The translations under genes were made by a program, and so were the position numbers. Below are positions 18,839 to 29,222 of a stretch of 64,000 nucleotides of DNA, piece after piece (the stretch's first letter is position 1; each line of letters starts with the position of its first letter). Below the pieces are notes generated by a model. It saw nothing but the letters and a program-made list of their open reading frames with translations. It was not told where the DNA came from and made no database searches. Source of the stretch: Methylobacillus arboreus (lineage in GTDB: Bacteria; Pseudomonadota; Gammaproteobacteria; Burkholderiales; Methylophilaceae); assembly GCF_020532725.1 (NCBI RefSeq), contig NZ_JAJAVC010000003.1:186001-250000 (forward strand). Reading direction: 5' to 3'.

Positions 18839-19630
18839 GGCAGGATATTAAGAAATGTAACTACCATAAATGCTGGGTGCTATTGCCAAGACCACGCTTG
18901 TCCAGTAAGGCGGGCGACTTCCACGATTACTAGCAGTGCAGATATCTCCTTATCCTGTATTAGCGTAGTAAAGATTCACATGAATACCATCCAGGCTTTA
19001 TCCGCCAAGTAATCCAGATAGACCAACGTTGACTAAAGCCTCTAGATTGTGCAATAGCGCGAATAGAATTAATTTGTCAAATAAATTGTCATATTATATA
19101 GTAAATAATATGCATTTATATTAAAAATGGCTTAATTCATTGTGATTAGTCAATAATGGGGGCTGGATTGGCATGTCCAATGGTGATGAATTCGTACTAA
19201 CCAACAATGCCAGGTATGTAATCGAGAAGAATTTCAAAGAGGTAGATGTATTTTCTCTTTAATCTGGAAGCCAGGTTGCTGGGTAAGAAAAGTAAAATAA
19301 AGCGCCAGATCCGCGAGTTTGCCAGAGTCCGCGATATTAAGTTGATGCTGAATGGTTTCAAGGGAAGATATTTCAAAGCTACGCCGTGCGGCGTGGTTTT
19401 TGTCATGGCTACTCCCGAGATATGTATTACCATTTTTAGGTTGAAGGACCGCTAGGTATTTGACAATGGATTGGCTAATGCAGGTAGTCAATTCAAATTG
19501 TTATAAGTGAAAAATGCATTGGATTTGTGGCGTCCGCGGCTGACATACAGTAGTACCCAGACTGAAAGTTTTGGAGTGCTTCACGAATTTCTAAGCTAAG
19601 ATAGTTTGCAAATGATTGAGGTCTTTGCGG
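18839..19630. other. Gene-poor gap (about 790 bp)
   Basis: I see no convincing gene. Short open frames exist on both strands around 19173-19455 (for example 69 codons on the plus strand at 19246), but they lack ribosome sites and recognisable sequence. Parts (19040-19140) are AT-rich. The region may hold decayed sequence or an unrecognised RNA. Confidence 0.4.
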
Positions 19631-19665
19631 AAAAAATGAAAAAGGCCTACATTGCTGTAAGCCTT
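19631..19665 (-). terminator. Terminator of tRNA-Lys
   Basis: On the minus strand, AAGGCTTACA and TGTAGGCCTT pair with one G-U around a GCAA tetraloop (plus coordinates 19642-19665). A T-run corresponding to the A-rich 19631-19641 follows. It stands 9 nt beyond the tRNA 3' end. Confidence 0.85.
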
Positions 19666-19673
19666 AATATGAC

Positions 19674-19749
19674 TGGTGGGGCATGTAGGGGTCGAACCTA
19701 CGACAAACGGATTAAGAGTCCGCTGCTCTACCAACTGAGCTAATGCCCC
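19674..19749 (-). tRNA. tRNA-Lys (anticodon CTT)
   Basis: The minus strand folds as a 76-nt tRNA with CCA encoded. The acceptor is GGGGCAT/ATGCCCC, the D-arm is GCTCAGTTGGTAGAGC, the anticodon stem-loop is CGGA-CTCTTAA-TCCG with anticodon CTT, and the T-arm contains GTTCGAA. It reads AAG lysine codons. A near-consensus promoter and a terminator frame it as a single-gene unit. Confidence 0.97.
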
Positions 19750-19763
19750 AATCGAGGAACGGC

Positions 19764-19792
19764 ATTATGCGTGCCTTTGAGGCACGTGTCAA
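19764..19792 (-). promoter_or_regulatory. Sigma-70 promoter of tRNA-Lys
   Basis: On the minus strand TTGACA (19787-19792) and CATAAT (19764-19769) are exactly 17 bp apart, and the -10 lies 14 bp before the tRNA. The spacer itself is an inverted repeat, CGTGCC-TCAAA-GGCACG. Confidence 0.85.
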
Positions 19793-19811
19793 CTTGAAAG
19801 CGGCAAATTAA

Positions 19812-21487
<1,676 letters not shown>

Positions 21488-21488
<1 letters not shown>

Positions 21489-22066
21489 TGCAGTTTGCTT
21501 CGATCCTGACAGATAGGTTGATATTACGACAATGGCGGGAGGATGATCTTGCGCCATTTGCTGCACTTAATGCAGATGCTGAGGTGATGGCGTATTTTCC
21601 GCAAGCCTTGGACAGGCCGCGCAGCGATGAGATGGTTCAGCGTTGCGCCAGCCTGATCAAGGAACGTGGCTGGGGATTCTGGGCTGTGGAGGATAGGCTA
21701 AGCCATGCTTTCATCGGTTTTGTCGGTTTACACGTGCCCTCGCATGACCTGCCTTTCATGCCTTGTGTCGAAATCGGGTGGCGTTTGTCTCGCGCGTATT
21801 GGGGAAAAAGCTATGCATTTGAGGCGGCAAAAGCAGCCTTGAATATTGGGTTCGGCGCTTTAGGCTTAGACGAGATTGTGGCATTCACTACCCTCAAAAA
21901 CACGCGTTCACGTGCCTTGATGGAACGCCTCGGCATGCAGCAGGACGCCGAAACATTCGATCATCCCAGTGTTTTGCATATTCTTTCCCTACGCGTGCAT
22001 GTGCTCTATCGTCTGCGGCGTGAGGATTGGGTGCAGCAGGCTTGGGCTACTCCTCAACCTGGGTGA
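21488..22066 (+). CDS. GNAT-family N-acetyltransferase (RimJ/RimL type)
   Basis: ATG 21488 overlaps the pgm stop (TGATG). The 192-residue protein shows the RimJ/RimL layout: TDRLILRQWREDDLAPFAALN, VEIGWRLSRAYWGKSYAFEAA (acetyl-CoA loop) and TTLKNTRSRALMERLGM. It transfers acetyl from acetyl-CoA to an unknown amine, often a protein N-terminus. Its 3' end overlaps the convergent protease gene by 20 bp. Confidence 0.85.
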
Positions 22067-22523
22067 TCGTCATCTTCCCCTGAAATAAGCGTACATCCAT
22101 GCGGCCGAGGAAGGACATGCCCAGCAGCACATCGCCTTCGAGTCCCGGCGCAATGACAGCAGCCACATTCTGCGCCTTCACGCCGCCAAGCTGGACCGAC
22201 TCCAGCCGGGTCATATAGGCGACGGTATTGCCATTGGCTGTGGAAGTGCGGATGGCCTGCTTGCTTTGCAGTTGCAGGCGGTCGGCAACCCGTTGCGATA
22301 TTGCGACCCCAGTGGCGCCTGTATCGACCAATACATTGACCTTGCTGCCATTGATCAATGCTTCGGCACGGTAGTGGCCATCTTGTCCGCGCTGCAAGGT
22401 GACGTTGGGCGCATCCCCCAGGATGCTGAGCTTATTGGGATTGATGGCGCGGTCTGCCAGGTAATAGACGCCGCCGGCCAATGCCAGCCAGACCACCCAC
22501 CATAGCAGACGCGTGCCGCCCAT
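22047..22523 (-). CDS. Membrane-anchored retropepsin-like aspartic protease
   Basis: The 158-residue protein has an N-terminal membrane anchor (LLWWVVWLALAGGVYYLA) and a clan AA domain with the catalytic loop VLVDTGATGVAIS, a flap region and GLEGDVLLGMSFL. One catalytic Asp per chain implies a dimer, as in retropepsins. The active site would face the periplasm. It is downstream of the phosphomannomutase gene by 2 nt and probably cotranscribed. Substrate unknown. Confidence 0.85.
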   Translation of the reverse strand: MGGTRLLWWVVWLALAGGVYYLADRAINPNKLSILGDAPNVTLQRGQDGHYRAEALINGSKVNVLVDTGATGVAISQRVADRLQLQSKQAIRTSTANGNTVAYMTRLESVQLGGVKAQNVAAVIAPGLEGDVLLGMSFLGRMDVRLFQGKMTITQVEE

Positions 22524-22525
22524 GT

Positions 22526-23899
22526 TCAGAACGGCAACTTGGCGTCAGGCACAGCAGCAAGAATCACGCTACGGAACTGCTCCTGAATGCGCTTGAGCGC
22601 ATCAGTGCTATCCGCCTCGAAGCGCAATACAATCACCGGCGTGGTATTGGAAGGGCGCATGAGGCCAAAGCCATCGCTGTATTCCACACGCAGGCCGTCT
22701 ATAGTGATGACTTCTTTCGCATCTTCGAACCTGGCACTGGCTTGCAGCTTGCTGATCAGTTGATGCGGCTCGCCCTCCTTCATGTTGATGTGCTGCTCTG
22801 GGGTGCTGACGCTATCGGGCAATCCATTCAGGACGGCAGAGGGATCATCGAACTGGCTGAGGATTTCCAGCAGGCGGGCGCCGGCGTAGAGGCCGTCGTC
22901 AAACCCGTACCAGCGTTCCTTGAAAAATACGTGGCCGCTCATTTCCCCGGCCAGTGCGGCGCCAGTTTCCTTCATCTTGGCCTTGACCAGTGAATGTCCG
23001 GTTTTCCACATCAAGGGCTCGCCGCCGCGTTGCTTGATCCATGGGGCGAGGTTACGGGTAGATTTCACGTCGTAAATAATGGTGGCCGCCGGATTGCGCT
23101 TGAGTACGTCTTCTGCAAACAGTAGGAGCTGGCGGTCAGGATAGATGATGCTGCCATCCTTGGTGACGACACCGAGACGGTCGCCATCGCCATCGAAGGC
23201 GAAGCCGATTTCTGATTGGCCCGCTATCAGGTTCTTGATCAGGTCCTTGAGATTCTCTGGAACGGACGGGTCGGGGTGGTGATTGGGAAAATGGCCGTCC
23301 ACCTCGCAGAACAATTCTTCCACCTCGCAGCCCAGCGCACGGTAGAGCTTGCCTGCAAAAGCGCCTGGTACGCCGTTGCCGCAGTCTACAGTCAGCTTGA
23401 GTGGACGCTTGAGCTTGATATCGGAGGCGATGCGTTCGATATAGGCGGGCGCAATGTCATGGCTGCTTTCCTGGCCCTCGCCATGTACAAAGTCTTGTTT
23501 GTCGATACGTGTGCGCAGGCGCTGGATGGTGTCGCCGGACAAGGTCTCGCCAGCCACAACCATCTTCAGGCCGTTGTATTCAGGCGGGTTATGGCTGCCG
23601 GTGACCATGACGCCGGAACCTGTGTCGAGGTGGTAGGCTGCGAAATACACCATGGGGGTTGCCACCAGCCCGAGATTGATCACATCCAGGCCGCTTTTAC
23701 GGATGCCGCGCGAGAGCGCAGCAGCAAGCTCGGGGCCTGACAATCGGCCGTCATAGCCGACGCAGATGGTTTTCTGCTCGCGTTGCGCGGCTTCACTGCC
23801 GATCGCATGGCCGATTGCCTCCACTATTTCCGGGGTGAGGGTCTTGCCGACGATGCCACGTATATCGTAGGCCTTGAAGATTTCCTTTGGTGCCGTCAT
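22526..23899 (-). CDS. Phosphomannomutase/phosphoglucomutase (AlgC/ManB type)
   Basis: The 457-residue protein starts MTAPKEIFKAYDIRGIVG. It has the serine loop VMVTGSHNPPEYNGLKM, metal loop FAFDGDGDRLGVV, sugar loop GEMSGHVFF and phosphate loop RPSNTTPVIVLRFE. It interconverts mannose or glucose 6- and 1-phosphates for GDP-mannose and polysaccharide or LPS synthesis. The short retropepsin gene follows directly. Confidence 0.93.
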   Translation of the reverse strand: MTAPKEIFKAYDIRGIVGKTLTPEIVEAIGHAIGSEAAQREQKTICVGYDGRLSGPELAAALSRGIRKSGLDVINLGLVATPMVYFAAYHLDTGSGVMVTGSHNPPEYNGLKMVVAGETLSGDTIQRLRTRIDKQDFVHGEGQESSHDIAPAYIERIASDIKLKRPLKLTVDCGNGVPGAFAGKLYRALGCEVEELFCEVDGHFPNHHPDPSVPENLKDLIKNLIAGQSEIGFAFDGDGDRLGVVTKDGSIIYPDRQLLLFAEDVLKRNPAATIIYDVKSTRNLAPWIKQRGGEPLMWKTGHSLVKAKMKETGAALAGEMSGHVFFKERWYGFDDGLYAGARLLEILSQFDDPSAVLNGLPDSVSTPEQHINMKEGEPHQLISKLQASARFEDAKEVITIDGLRVEYSDGFGLMRPSNTTPVIVLRFEADSTDALKRIQEQFRSVILAAVPDAKLPF

Positions 23900-23945
23900 G
23901 GTGCTCCCTTGATTTGATTTTGAATGTGGTGTGGTGAATGCCGAG

Positions 23946-24140
23946 TTATTCCGCTTCTTCTATCCAGGCAAGCTGGATGGCTTCCAGAATACGTTCTCCG
24001 CATTTCTCCGGATCGTCATTGAAATCCTCCAGCGCCAATATCCAGTCGTAAAGATCGGTGAAGCGGATGAGCTTGGGGTCGACATCAGGATGTTTATCAA
24101 AGAGTTCTTCAGCAATGCGCTGGCTATCAGTCCATTTCAT
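23946..24140 (-). CDS. iscX: Fe-S cluster assembly protein IscX
   Basis: The 64-residue acidic protein reads MKWTDSQRIAEELFDKHPDV and DPKLIRFTDLYDWILALEDF, the whole-length IscX (YfhJ) pattern. IscX binds IscS and iron and modulates Fe-S cluster formation. It stands alone here, 46 nt upstream of the phosphomannomutase gene on the same strand, away from an isc operon. Confidence 0.93.
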   Translation of the reverse strand: MKWTDSQRIAEELFDKHPDVDPKLIRFTDLYDWILALEDFNDDPEKCGERILEAIQLAWIEEAE

Positions 24141-24204
24141 GATGGTTTCCTTGCAATTGTCTGCCTATATTATCCGGCAACTGTGAAAATTAAGAGTCGC
24201 TCTA

Positions 24205-24319
24205 AGAGCGGTTAACAAAACTCAGCGAAGCGCTCTTGGCTAGGCGCTTTGCCGCAGGCAGTACAAGTAAGTACGACAAGGCGAAGCAACAACGCCAGGA
24301 GAGTTTTGTTAGCCACTCT
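24205..24319. mobile_element. Small terminal-inverted-repeat element, copy A (115 bp)
   Basis: Ends AGAGCGGTTAACAAAACTC (24205-24223) and the reverse complement of AGAGTGGCTAACAAAACTC (24301-24319) match at 17 of 19. The interior shares long blocks with copy B at 28442 in opposite orientation, including the block gtacgacaaggc and the block aacaacgccaggag. No coding sequence. TA lies at both outer edges, and the right edge overlaps the stop codon of the oxidoreductase gene (24318-24320). Confidence 0.75.
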
Positions 24320-25385
24320 AAATGTGCTTGGCGCGGACATACTGGTCTGGCCAGGTTAAATCCACACGTAATTCTTTTGCTGCATGCAATGGCCAGTGCG
24401 GATCGCTCAACAATTTGCGCGCAAGCATGATGACATCGGCCTGGCCTGTGACCAGGACATGCTCGGCTTGCAATGCTGACGTAATAAGGCCCACTGCGCC
24501 GCTGGCAATGCCTGCTTCATGGCGGATGCGTTCAGCGAATTCGGTTTGATAGCCTGGACCTGCGGGAATTTTCGCATCGAGGATCAAGCCGCCGCTGGAG
24601 CAGTCTATCAGGTCAATGCCGATTTCCTTGAGCCACTGGGCAAGTTGGATGGATTGCTCAATATCCCATCCGCCTTCCACCCAGTCCGTAGCCGAAATAC
24701 GTACGAACATGGCCTTGCCTTGCGGCCACAGGTCACGCAGTTCCTTTGCAATTTGCAATGTCAGCCGGCAGCGGTTTTCCAGGCTGCCGCCATATTCGTC
24801 ATCACGCTGGTTCGACAGGGGAGAGAGAAATTCATGCAGCAGATAACCGTGGGCACAATGCAGTTCCAATACCTCAAAGCCTGCTTCCAGCGCACGTTGT
24901 GCCGTAGTGCGGAATTGGGTTGCGACTTGCTGGATGTCTTCCCTGCTCAGCGCACGTGGCGTGCCATGCTCCGGAGTAACTGGAATGGCGGATGGCGCCA
25001 CCGTCTGCCAGCCGCCTTGCTCAGCAGTTAAGAATTTTCCGTCGCGCCAGGGCACATCGCAGGATGCCTTGCGTCCCGCATGCGCAATCTGGATCGCCGG
25101 GACGGCATGTTGCTGCTTGATGAAGTCCACGATGGGCTTGAATGCCTCGGTGTGTTCATCCGACCATAATCCCAGGCAGAAAGGGGTGATGCGCCCTTCA
25201 GGCGCAACAGCCGTGGCCTCGACGATAACCAGGCCAGCGCCGCCAACGGCAAGGCCGCCAAGGTGTACGAGATGCCAGTGGTTGGCGATACCATCTTCGG
25301 CGGAATACTGGCACATGGGCGACACGAAAATACGGTTCTTGATTTCAGTATCGCGGAAGCGTATGGGGGTGAAAAGTTTTGCCAT
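24318..25385 (-). CDS. NADH:flavin oxidoreductase, old-yellow-enzyme family (YqjM-like)
   Basis: ATG 25385 (MAKLFTPIRFRDTEIKNR) gives 355 residues. It is an FMN TIM barrel with VSPMCQYSAEDG, IQIAHAGRKAS, the substrate pair in ELHCAHGYLLHEFLSP, the loop DDEYGGSLENRCR and a C-terminal GLITSALQAEHVL. YqjM-type enzymes reduce activated C=C bonds with NAD(P)H. The natural substrate is not evident. An upstream in-frame extension to 25457 lacks homology. It follows the fumarase gene by 29 nt. Confidence 0.92.
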   Translation of the reverse strand: MAKLFTPIRFRDTEIKNRIFVSPMCQYSAEDGIANHWHLVHLGGLAVGGAGLVIVEATAVAPEGRITPFCLGLWSDEHTEAFKPIVDFIKQQHAVPAIQIAHAGRKASCDVPWRDGKFLTAEQGGWQTVAPSAIPVTPEHGTPRALSREDIQQVATQFRTTAQRALEAGFEVLELHCAHGYLLHEFLSPLSNQRDDEYGGSLENRCRLTLQIAKELRDLWPQGKAMFVRISATDWVEGGWDIEQSIQLAQWLKEIGIDLIDCSSGGLILDAKIPAGPGYQTEFAERIRHEAGIASGAVGLITSALQAEHVLVTGQADVIMLARKLLSDPHWPLHAAKELRVDLTWPDQYVRAKHI

Positions 25386-25414
25386 GGGTCGCCGTCTTGG
25401 AATGATTGCTGTGG

Positions 25415-26938
25415 TTATGCGCTGAACACCGGTATGTCTGCAATGCGGGGCCGCCATTCGGCCGGGCCCGAGTCATGGACAGAGTGGCCGCTGCTGTCTA
25501 CCGCGACTGTGACTGGCATGTCTTCCACCGTGAATTCATAAATGGCTTCCATGCCCAACTCGGGAAAGGCCACGACGCGGGAGGCCTTGATCGCCTGGGA
25601 AATCAGGTAGGCGGCACCACCTATCGCGATCAGGTAAACGGACTGGTGCCGGCGGATCGACTGCACGGTGGCTTCGCCACGCTCGGCCTTGCCTATCATG
25701 CCTAACAGGCCGGTCTTGCCGAGCATGGTGTCGGTAAAGCGGTCCATGCGCGTTGCCGTGGTCGGGCCAGCGGGGCCGATGATTTCTTCGCCTACCGGGT
25801 CCACAGGGCCAACGTAGTAAATGAAGCGGTTGGTGAAGTCCAGGCCGTCCGGCATGGGCTCGTTACGGGCAATCAGGTCCACGATGCGCTTATGGGCGGC
25901 ATCGCGGCCGGTCAGCAGCTTGCCTGACAGCAGCAGCTTCTCGCCCGGTTGCCAGGCGATGACATCTGCATGCGTGACCTGGTCCAGGTTGACGCGGCGC
26001 ATGGGCGTGCTGGCATCCAGCGCGATCTGTGGCCAGTCCTCCAGCCTGGGAACGGGCAGGTGGGCAGGCCCGCTGCCATCCAGGGTGAAATGCACATGGC
26101 GGGTGGCGGCGCAATTGGGAATGATGGCGACGGGCAACGAGGTGGCGTGCGTGGGTGCCTCCAGTATCTTGACGTCCAGCACGGTGGTGAGCCCGCCCAG
26201 CCCTTGAGCGCCTATGCCAAGCCGGTTGACCTTTTCATAGATTTCCAGGCGCAATTCCTCGGCACGGCTTTGCGCGCCGCGTGTTTTCAGTGCCTGGATA
26301 TCGATGGGGGCAAACAGGGATTGCTTGGCGAGCAGCATGGCTTTTTCTGCGGTGCCGCCGATGCCGATGCCGAGCACGCCAGGCGGGCACCAGCCGGCGC
26401 CCATGCCTGGCACGGTCTTGAGCACCCACTCCACGATATCGTCAGAAGGCTCCAGCATGGCAAGCTTGGATTTGTTTTCCGAACCGCCGCCCTTCGCCGC
26501 GATGTGGACTTCCACCGTATCGCCGGGCACCATTTCTACATGGACGACAGAGGGTGTGTTGTCGCGGGTATTCAGGCGCTTTCCGGCGGGGTCATTGACG
26601 ATGGAGGCGCGCAGGCGGTTGTCCGGGTCGAGATAGGCGCGCCGCACGCCCTCATCCACCATGGCCTGTAGGCTCAACTCGCTTTGCCATTGCACGCTCA
26701 TGCCTACGCTGATAAAAGTCACGACAATCCCGGTATCCTGGCACAAGGGGCGCTGGCCCTGTGCGCAGAGGTAGGAATTGATGAGGATTTGCCCAATGGC
26801 GTCGCGCGCGGCAGGGGACGGTTCGCGTCGCCATGCATCGTGCATCGCCGCGAGAAAGTCGGGCGAATGGTAGCAGGCAATGTATTGCAATGCCTGGTGG
26901 ATGCTGCTGATGAAATCTTCTTGGCGGATCAATGCCAT
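25415..26938 (-). CDS. Fumarate hydratase, class I (Fe-S dependent)
   Basis: The 507-residue protein joins the alpha and beta parts of class I fumarase in one chain. Three cluster cysteines are visible: PLCQDTGIVV, GAGWCPPGVLGIG and IPNCAATRHV. The C-terminal part has VGPAGPTTATRMD. It hydrates fumarate to malate in the TCA cycle and is oxygen sensitive. The window has no class II copy. The promoter region is shared with divergent glyA. Confidence 0.93.
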   Translation of the reverse strand: MALIRQEDFISSIHQALQYIACYHSPDFLAAMHDAWRREPSPAARDAIGQILINSYLCAQGQRPLCQDTGIVVTFISVGMSVQWQSELSLQAMVDEGVRRAYLDPDNRLRASIVNDPAGKRLNTRDNTPSVVHVEMVPGDTVEVHIAAKGGGSENKSKLAMLEPSDDIVEWVLKTVPGMGAGWCPPGVLGIGIGGTAEKAMLLAKQSLFAPIDIQALKTRGAQSRAEELRLEIYEKVNRLGIGAQGLGGLTTVLDVKILEAPTHATSLPVAIIPNCAATRHVHFTLDGSGPAHLPVPRLEDWPQIALDASTPMRRVNLDQVTHADVIAWQPGEKLLLSGKLLTGRDAAHKRIVDLIARNEPMPDGLDFTNRFIYYVGPVDPVGEEIIGPAGPTTATRMDRFTDTMLGKTGLLGMIGKAERGEATVQSIRRHQSVYLIAIGGAAYLISQAIKASRVVAFPELGMEAIYEFTVEDMPVTVAVDSSGHSVHDSGPAEWRPRIADIPVFSA

Positions 26939-27101
26939 GTTGCGAAAGAGCCGATGATGGAGTTAAAGGGAATTATACCTGACCGGGGAGAAAAGACTGC
27001 CAGCAACCAGAGGGTTAACTGGCTCTGGCGAAAATGGGAACGCATGAGTGGCTGTTTATGACCGGATGGTGGCCGTGATCAATTGCCATGAAGTAAGCCA
27101 A

Positions 27102-27114
27102 TGAATCATTTTCA
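27102..27114 (+). promoter_or_regulatory. MetR-type box upstream of glyA
   Basis: TGAA-tcatt-TTCA matches the MetR recognition pattern TGAA-N5-TTCA exactly. It is the core of a longer inverted repeat, agccaatgaa/ttcattggct (27096-27120). It lies 82-94 bp before the glyA start; in E. coli glyA is activated by MetR. A -10-like TAAAAT follows before glyA. Confidence 0.6.
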
Positions 27115-27195
27115 TTGGCTGTGAATCTGTTTCAAAGCTGCTGTGCTGCGAACATGTTAAAATCCTGCCTATTCATTTTTATCCGAGAATAGAAC

Positions 27196-28443
27196 ATGTT
27201 TAGCACGGCCAAAAACCTCAGCGTTGTTGATCCAGATTTGTGGAAATATGTGGAAGCTGAGCGCAATCGCCAGGATGAGCACATCGAGCTGATTGCCTCT
27301 GAAAACTACACCAGTCCCGCAGTTATGCAGGCACAAGGCTCCCAACTCACCAATAAATATGCTGAAGGTTATCCAGGCAAGCGCTTCTATGGCGGCTGTG
27401 AGTTCGTGGATGAAATCGAGCAGCTGGCGATCGACCGCCTGAAAAAGCTGTTCGGTGCCGAGTATGCCAACGTGCAGCCGCATTCCGGTTCGCAGGCCAA
27501 CCAGGCAGTGTATTTCTCCATCCTCAAGCCCGGCGATACCGTGATGGGGATGAATCTCGGACACGGCGGTCACCTGACTCATGGCTCCCCGGCCAATCTG
27601 TCGGGCAAGCTGTTCAATATTGTGGCTTATGGCCTCAATGACAAGGAAGAGATCGATTACGACGAGATGGAGCGTATTGCGCTGGAAACCAAGCCCAAAC
27701 TGCTGATTGGCGGCGCGTCCGCCTATGCGCTGCGTTTCGACTGGGCGCGCATGGCGGAGATTGCCAAAAAGGTAGGCGCCTATTTCATGGTGGATATGGC
27801 GCACTATGCAGGTTTGATTGCGGCGGGTGTTTATCCCAATCCTGTTCCGCATGCCGATTTTGTGACCTCGACAACGCACAAGACCCTGCGCGGCCCGCGC
27901 GGCGGCCTGATCCTGGCCAAGGCCGAGTTTGAGAAGTCTCTCAACTCAAGCGTATTCCCAAGCCTGCAGGGCGGCCCGCTCATGCACGTGATTGCGGGCA
28001 AGGCGGTGGCTTTCCTTGAAGCGGCCCAGCCTGAGTTCAAGGCTTATCAGGAACAGGTATTGAAAAATGCCGATACCATGGCCAAGACCTTGGCGGCACG
28101 TGGCCTGCGCATTATTTCCGGCGGCACGCAGTCGCATGTGTTCCTGGTGGATTTGCGTCCAAAGGGATTGACCGGCAAGGCCGCCGATGCCTACCTCGGC
28201 CAGGCGCACATCACTGTCAACAAGAACGCGATCCCGAACGATCCGGAAAGCCCGTTCGTAACCTCCGGCATCCGTATCGGTTCGCCTGCAATCACCACAC
28301 GCGGTTTCAAGGAAGCTGAAGCTACAGAGGTGGCTAATTTAATCGCCGACATCCTGGATAATCCGACGGATGAGTCCGTGATTGCCGCGACCAAGGCCAA
28401 GGTGCATGCCTTGACCTCGCGCTTCCCGGTTTACGGCGCTTAG
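27196..28443 (+). CDS. glyA: Serine hydroxymethyltransferase
   Basis: The 415-residue protein has the full GlyA pattern: [38 protein letters not shown], and the PLP lysine in [14 protein letters not shown]. It converts serine and tetrahydrofolate to glycine and methylene-THF, feeding one-carbon metabolism. It ends in TAG, whose last two bases belong to a small repeat element. nrdR follows beyond this element. Confidence 0.98.
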   Translation: MFSTAKNLSVVDPDLWKYVEAERNRQDEHIELIASENYTSPAVMQAQGSQLTNKYAEGYPGKRFYGGCEFVDEIEQLAIDRLKKLFGAEYANVQPHSGSQANQAVYFSILKPGDTVMGMNLGHGGHLTHGSPANLSGKLFNIVAYGLNDKEEIDYDEMERIALETKPKLLIGGASAYALRFDWARMAEIAKKVGAYFMVDMAHYAGLIAAGVYPNPVPHADFVTSTTHKTLRGPRGGLILAKAEFEKSLNSSVFPSLQGGPLMHVIAGKAVAFLEAAQPEFKAYQEQVLKNADTMAKTLAARGLRIISGGTQSHVFLVDLRPKGLTGKAADAYLGQAHITVNKNAIPNDPESPFVTSGIRIGSPAITTRGFKEAEATEVANLIADILDNPTDESVIAATKAKVHALTSRFPVYGA

Positions 28444-28542
28444 TGCGACTAACAAAATTCTCCTGGCGTTGTTGCTCTGCCTTGTCGTACTGCAGCAGAG
28501 CGCCTAGCCAGGACTGCTAGGCTGAGTTTTGTTAGCAGCACT
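28442..28542. mobile_element. Small terminal-inverted-repeat element, copy B (101 bp)
   Basis: Ends AGTGCGACTAACAAAATTC (28442-28460) and the reverse complement of AGTGCTGCTAACAAAACTC (28524-28542). It is the reverse-oriented relative of copy A (24205-24319). It fills most of the glyA-nrdR gap and could also form a long stem in the RNA. The glyA stop codon overlaps its left edge. Confidence 0.75.
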
Positions 28543-28594
28543 TACATATGGATTTCTTCTTTAAATTGCAGGAATTGCAGGACAAAATTACTCG

Positions 28595-29041
28595 ATGAAA
28601 TGTCCGTTTTGCGGTGCCGATGATACACAGGTGATCGATTCCCGGGTCAACGAGGAAGGTGACTCCATCCGTCGTCGTCGTCGCTGCAATGCCTGCGACA
28701 AGCGCTTTACTACCTATGAGACAGCAGAGCTGCACTTGCCGCAGGTGGTCAAGCAGAACGGCAACCGTGAAGAATTCAACCGCGACAAGTTGCGCCTTTC
28801 ATTCACGCGCGCCTTGCACAAACGGCCGGTGCCTACCGAATATGTGGACCGGGCGCTTGAGCACATCGTGCAGAAAATCCTCGCCAAGGGCGAGCGTGAA
28901 ATCATTGCCCGCGATCTCGGCGAAATTGTCATGCAGGAGTTGAAAGCCATCGATAAGGTAGCGTACATCCGCTTTGCCTCTGTCTATCGCAGCTTCCAGG
29001 ATGTGGATGATTTCAGCGACGTGATCCGCGACCTGGATTGA
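28595..29041 (+). CDS. nrdR: Transcriptional repressor NrdR
   Basis: The 148-residue protein has the NrdR zinc ribbon ([37 protein letters not shown]) and an ATP-cone domain. It represses ribonucleotide reductase genes when bound to dATP. The glyA-nrdR-ribD order is common in betaproteobacteria. A hairpin follows the gene. Confidence 0.97.
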   Translation: MKCPFCGADDTQVIDSRVNEEGDSIRRRRRCNACDKRFTTYETAELHLPQVVKQNGNREEFNRDKLRLSFTRALHKRPVPTEYVDRALEHIVQKILAKGEREIIARDLGEIVMQELKAIDKVAYIRFASVYRSFQDVDDFSDVIRDLD

Positions 29042-29135
29042 TAAGGCTTTGCCTTCGAGTATATAACCGCGTTGGGACATAAGTACTGTCTGTGGCGATC
29101 CGCCTTGTTCTAAGCTTGAAGGCAAAACCATTAAG

Positions 29136-29159
29136 AGGCGCTTGATTCCGCAAGCGCCT
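29136..29159 (+). terminator. Stem-loop between nrdR and ribD
   Basis: Arms aggcgcttg (29136-29144) and caagcgcct (29151-29159) with a 6-nt loop are followed by TAACCTTTCTCC. The stem is strong and the T-run broken, so it is at best a partial terminator. Confidence 0.5.
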
Positions 29160-29222
29160 TAACCTTTCTCCAGGCTGATTCCCGGCTTGTGCCACTGCCT
29201 CGCCAGCCTTTATCATGGCTGC

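Noticed and set aside
19173-19455. Short plus-strand frames (29 and 69 codons) in the gap before tRNA-Lys
   Set aside because: No ribosome site, no known family, and equal-length frames exist on the other strand.
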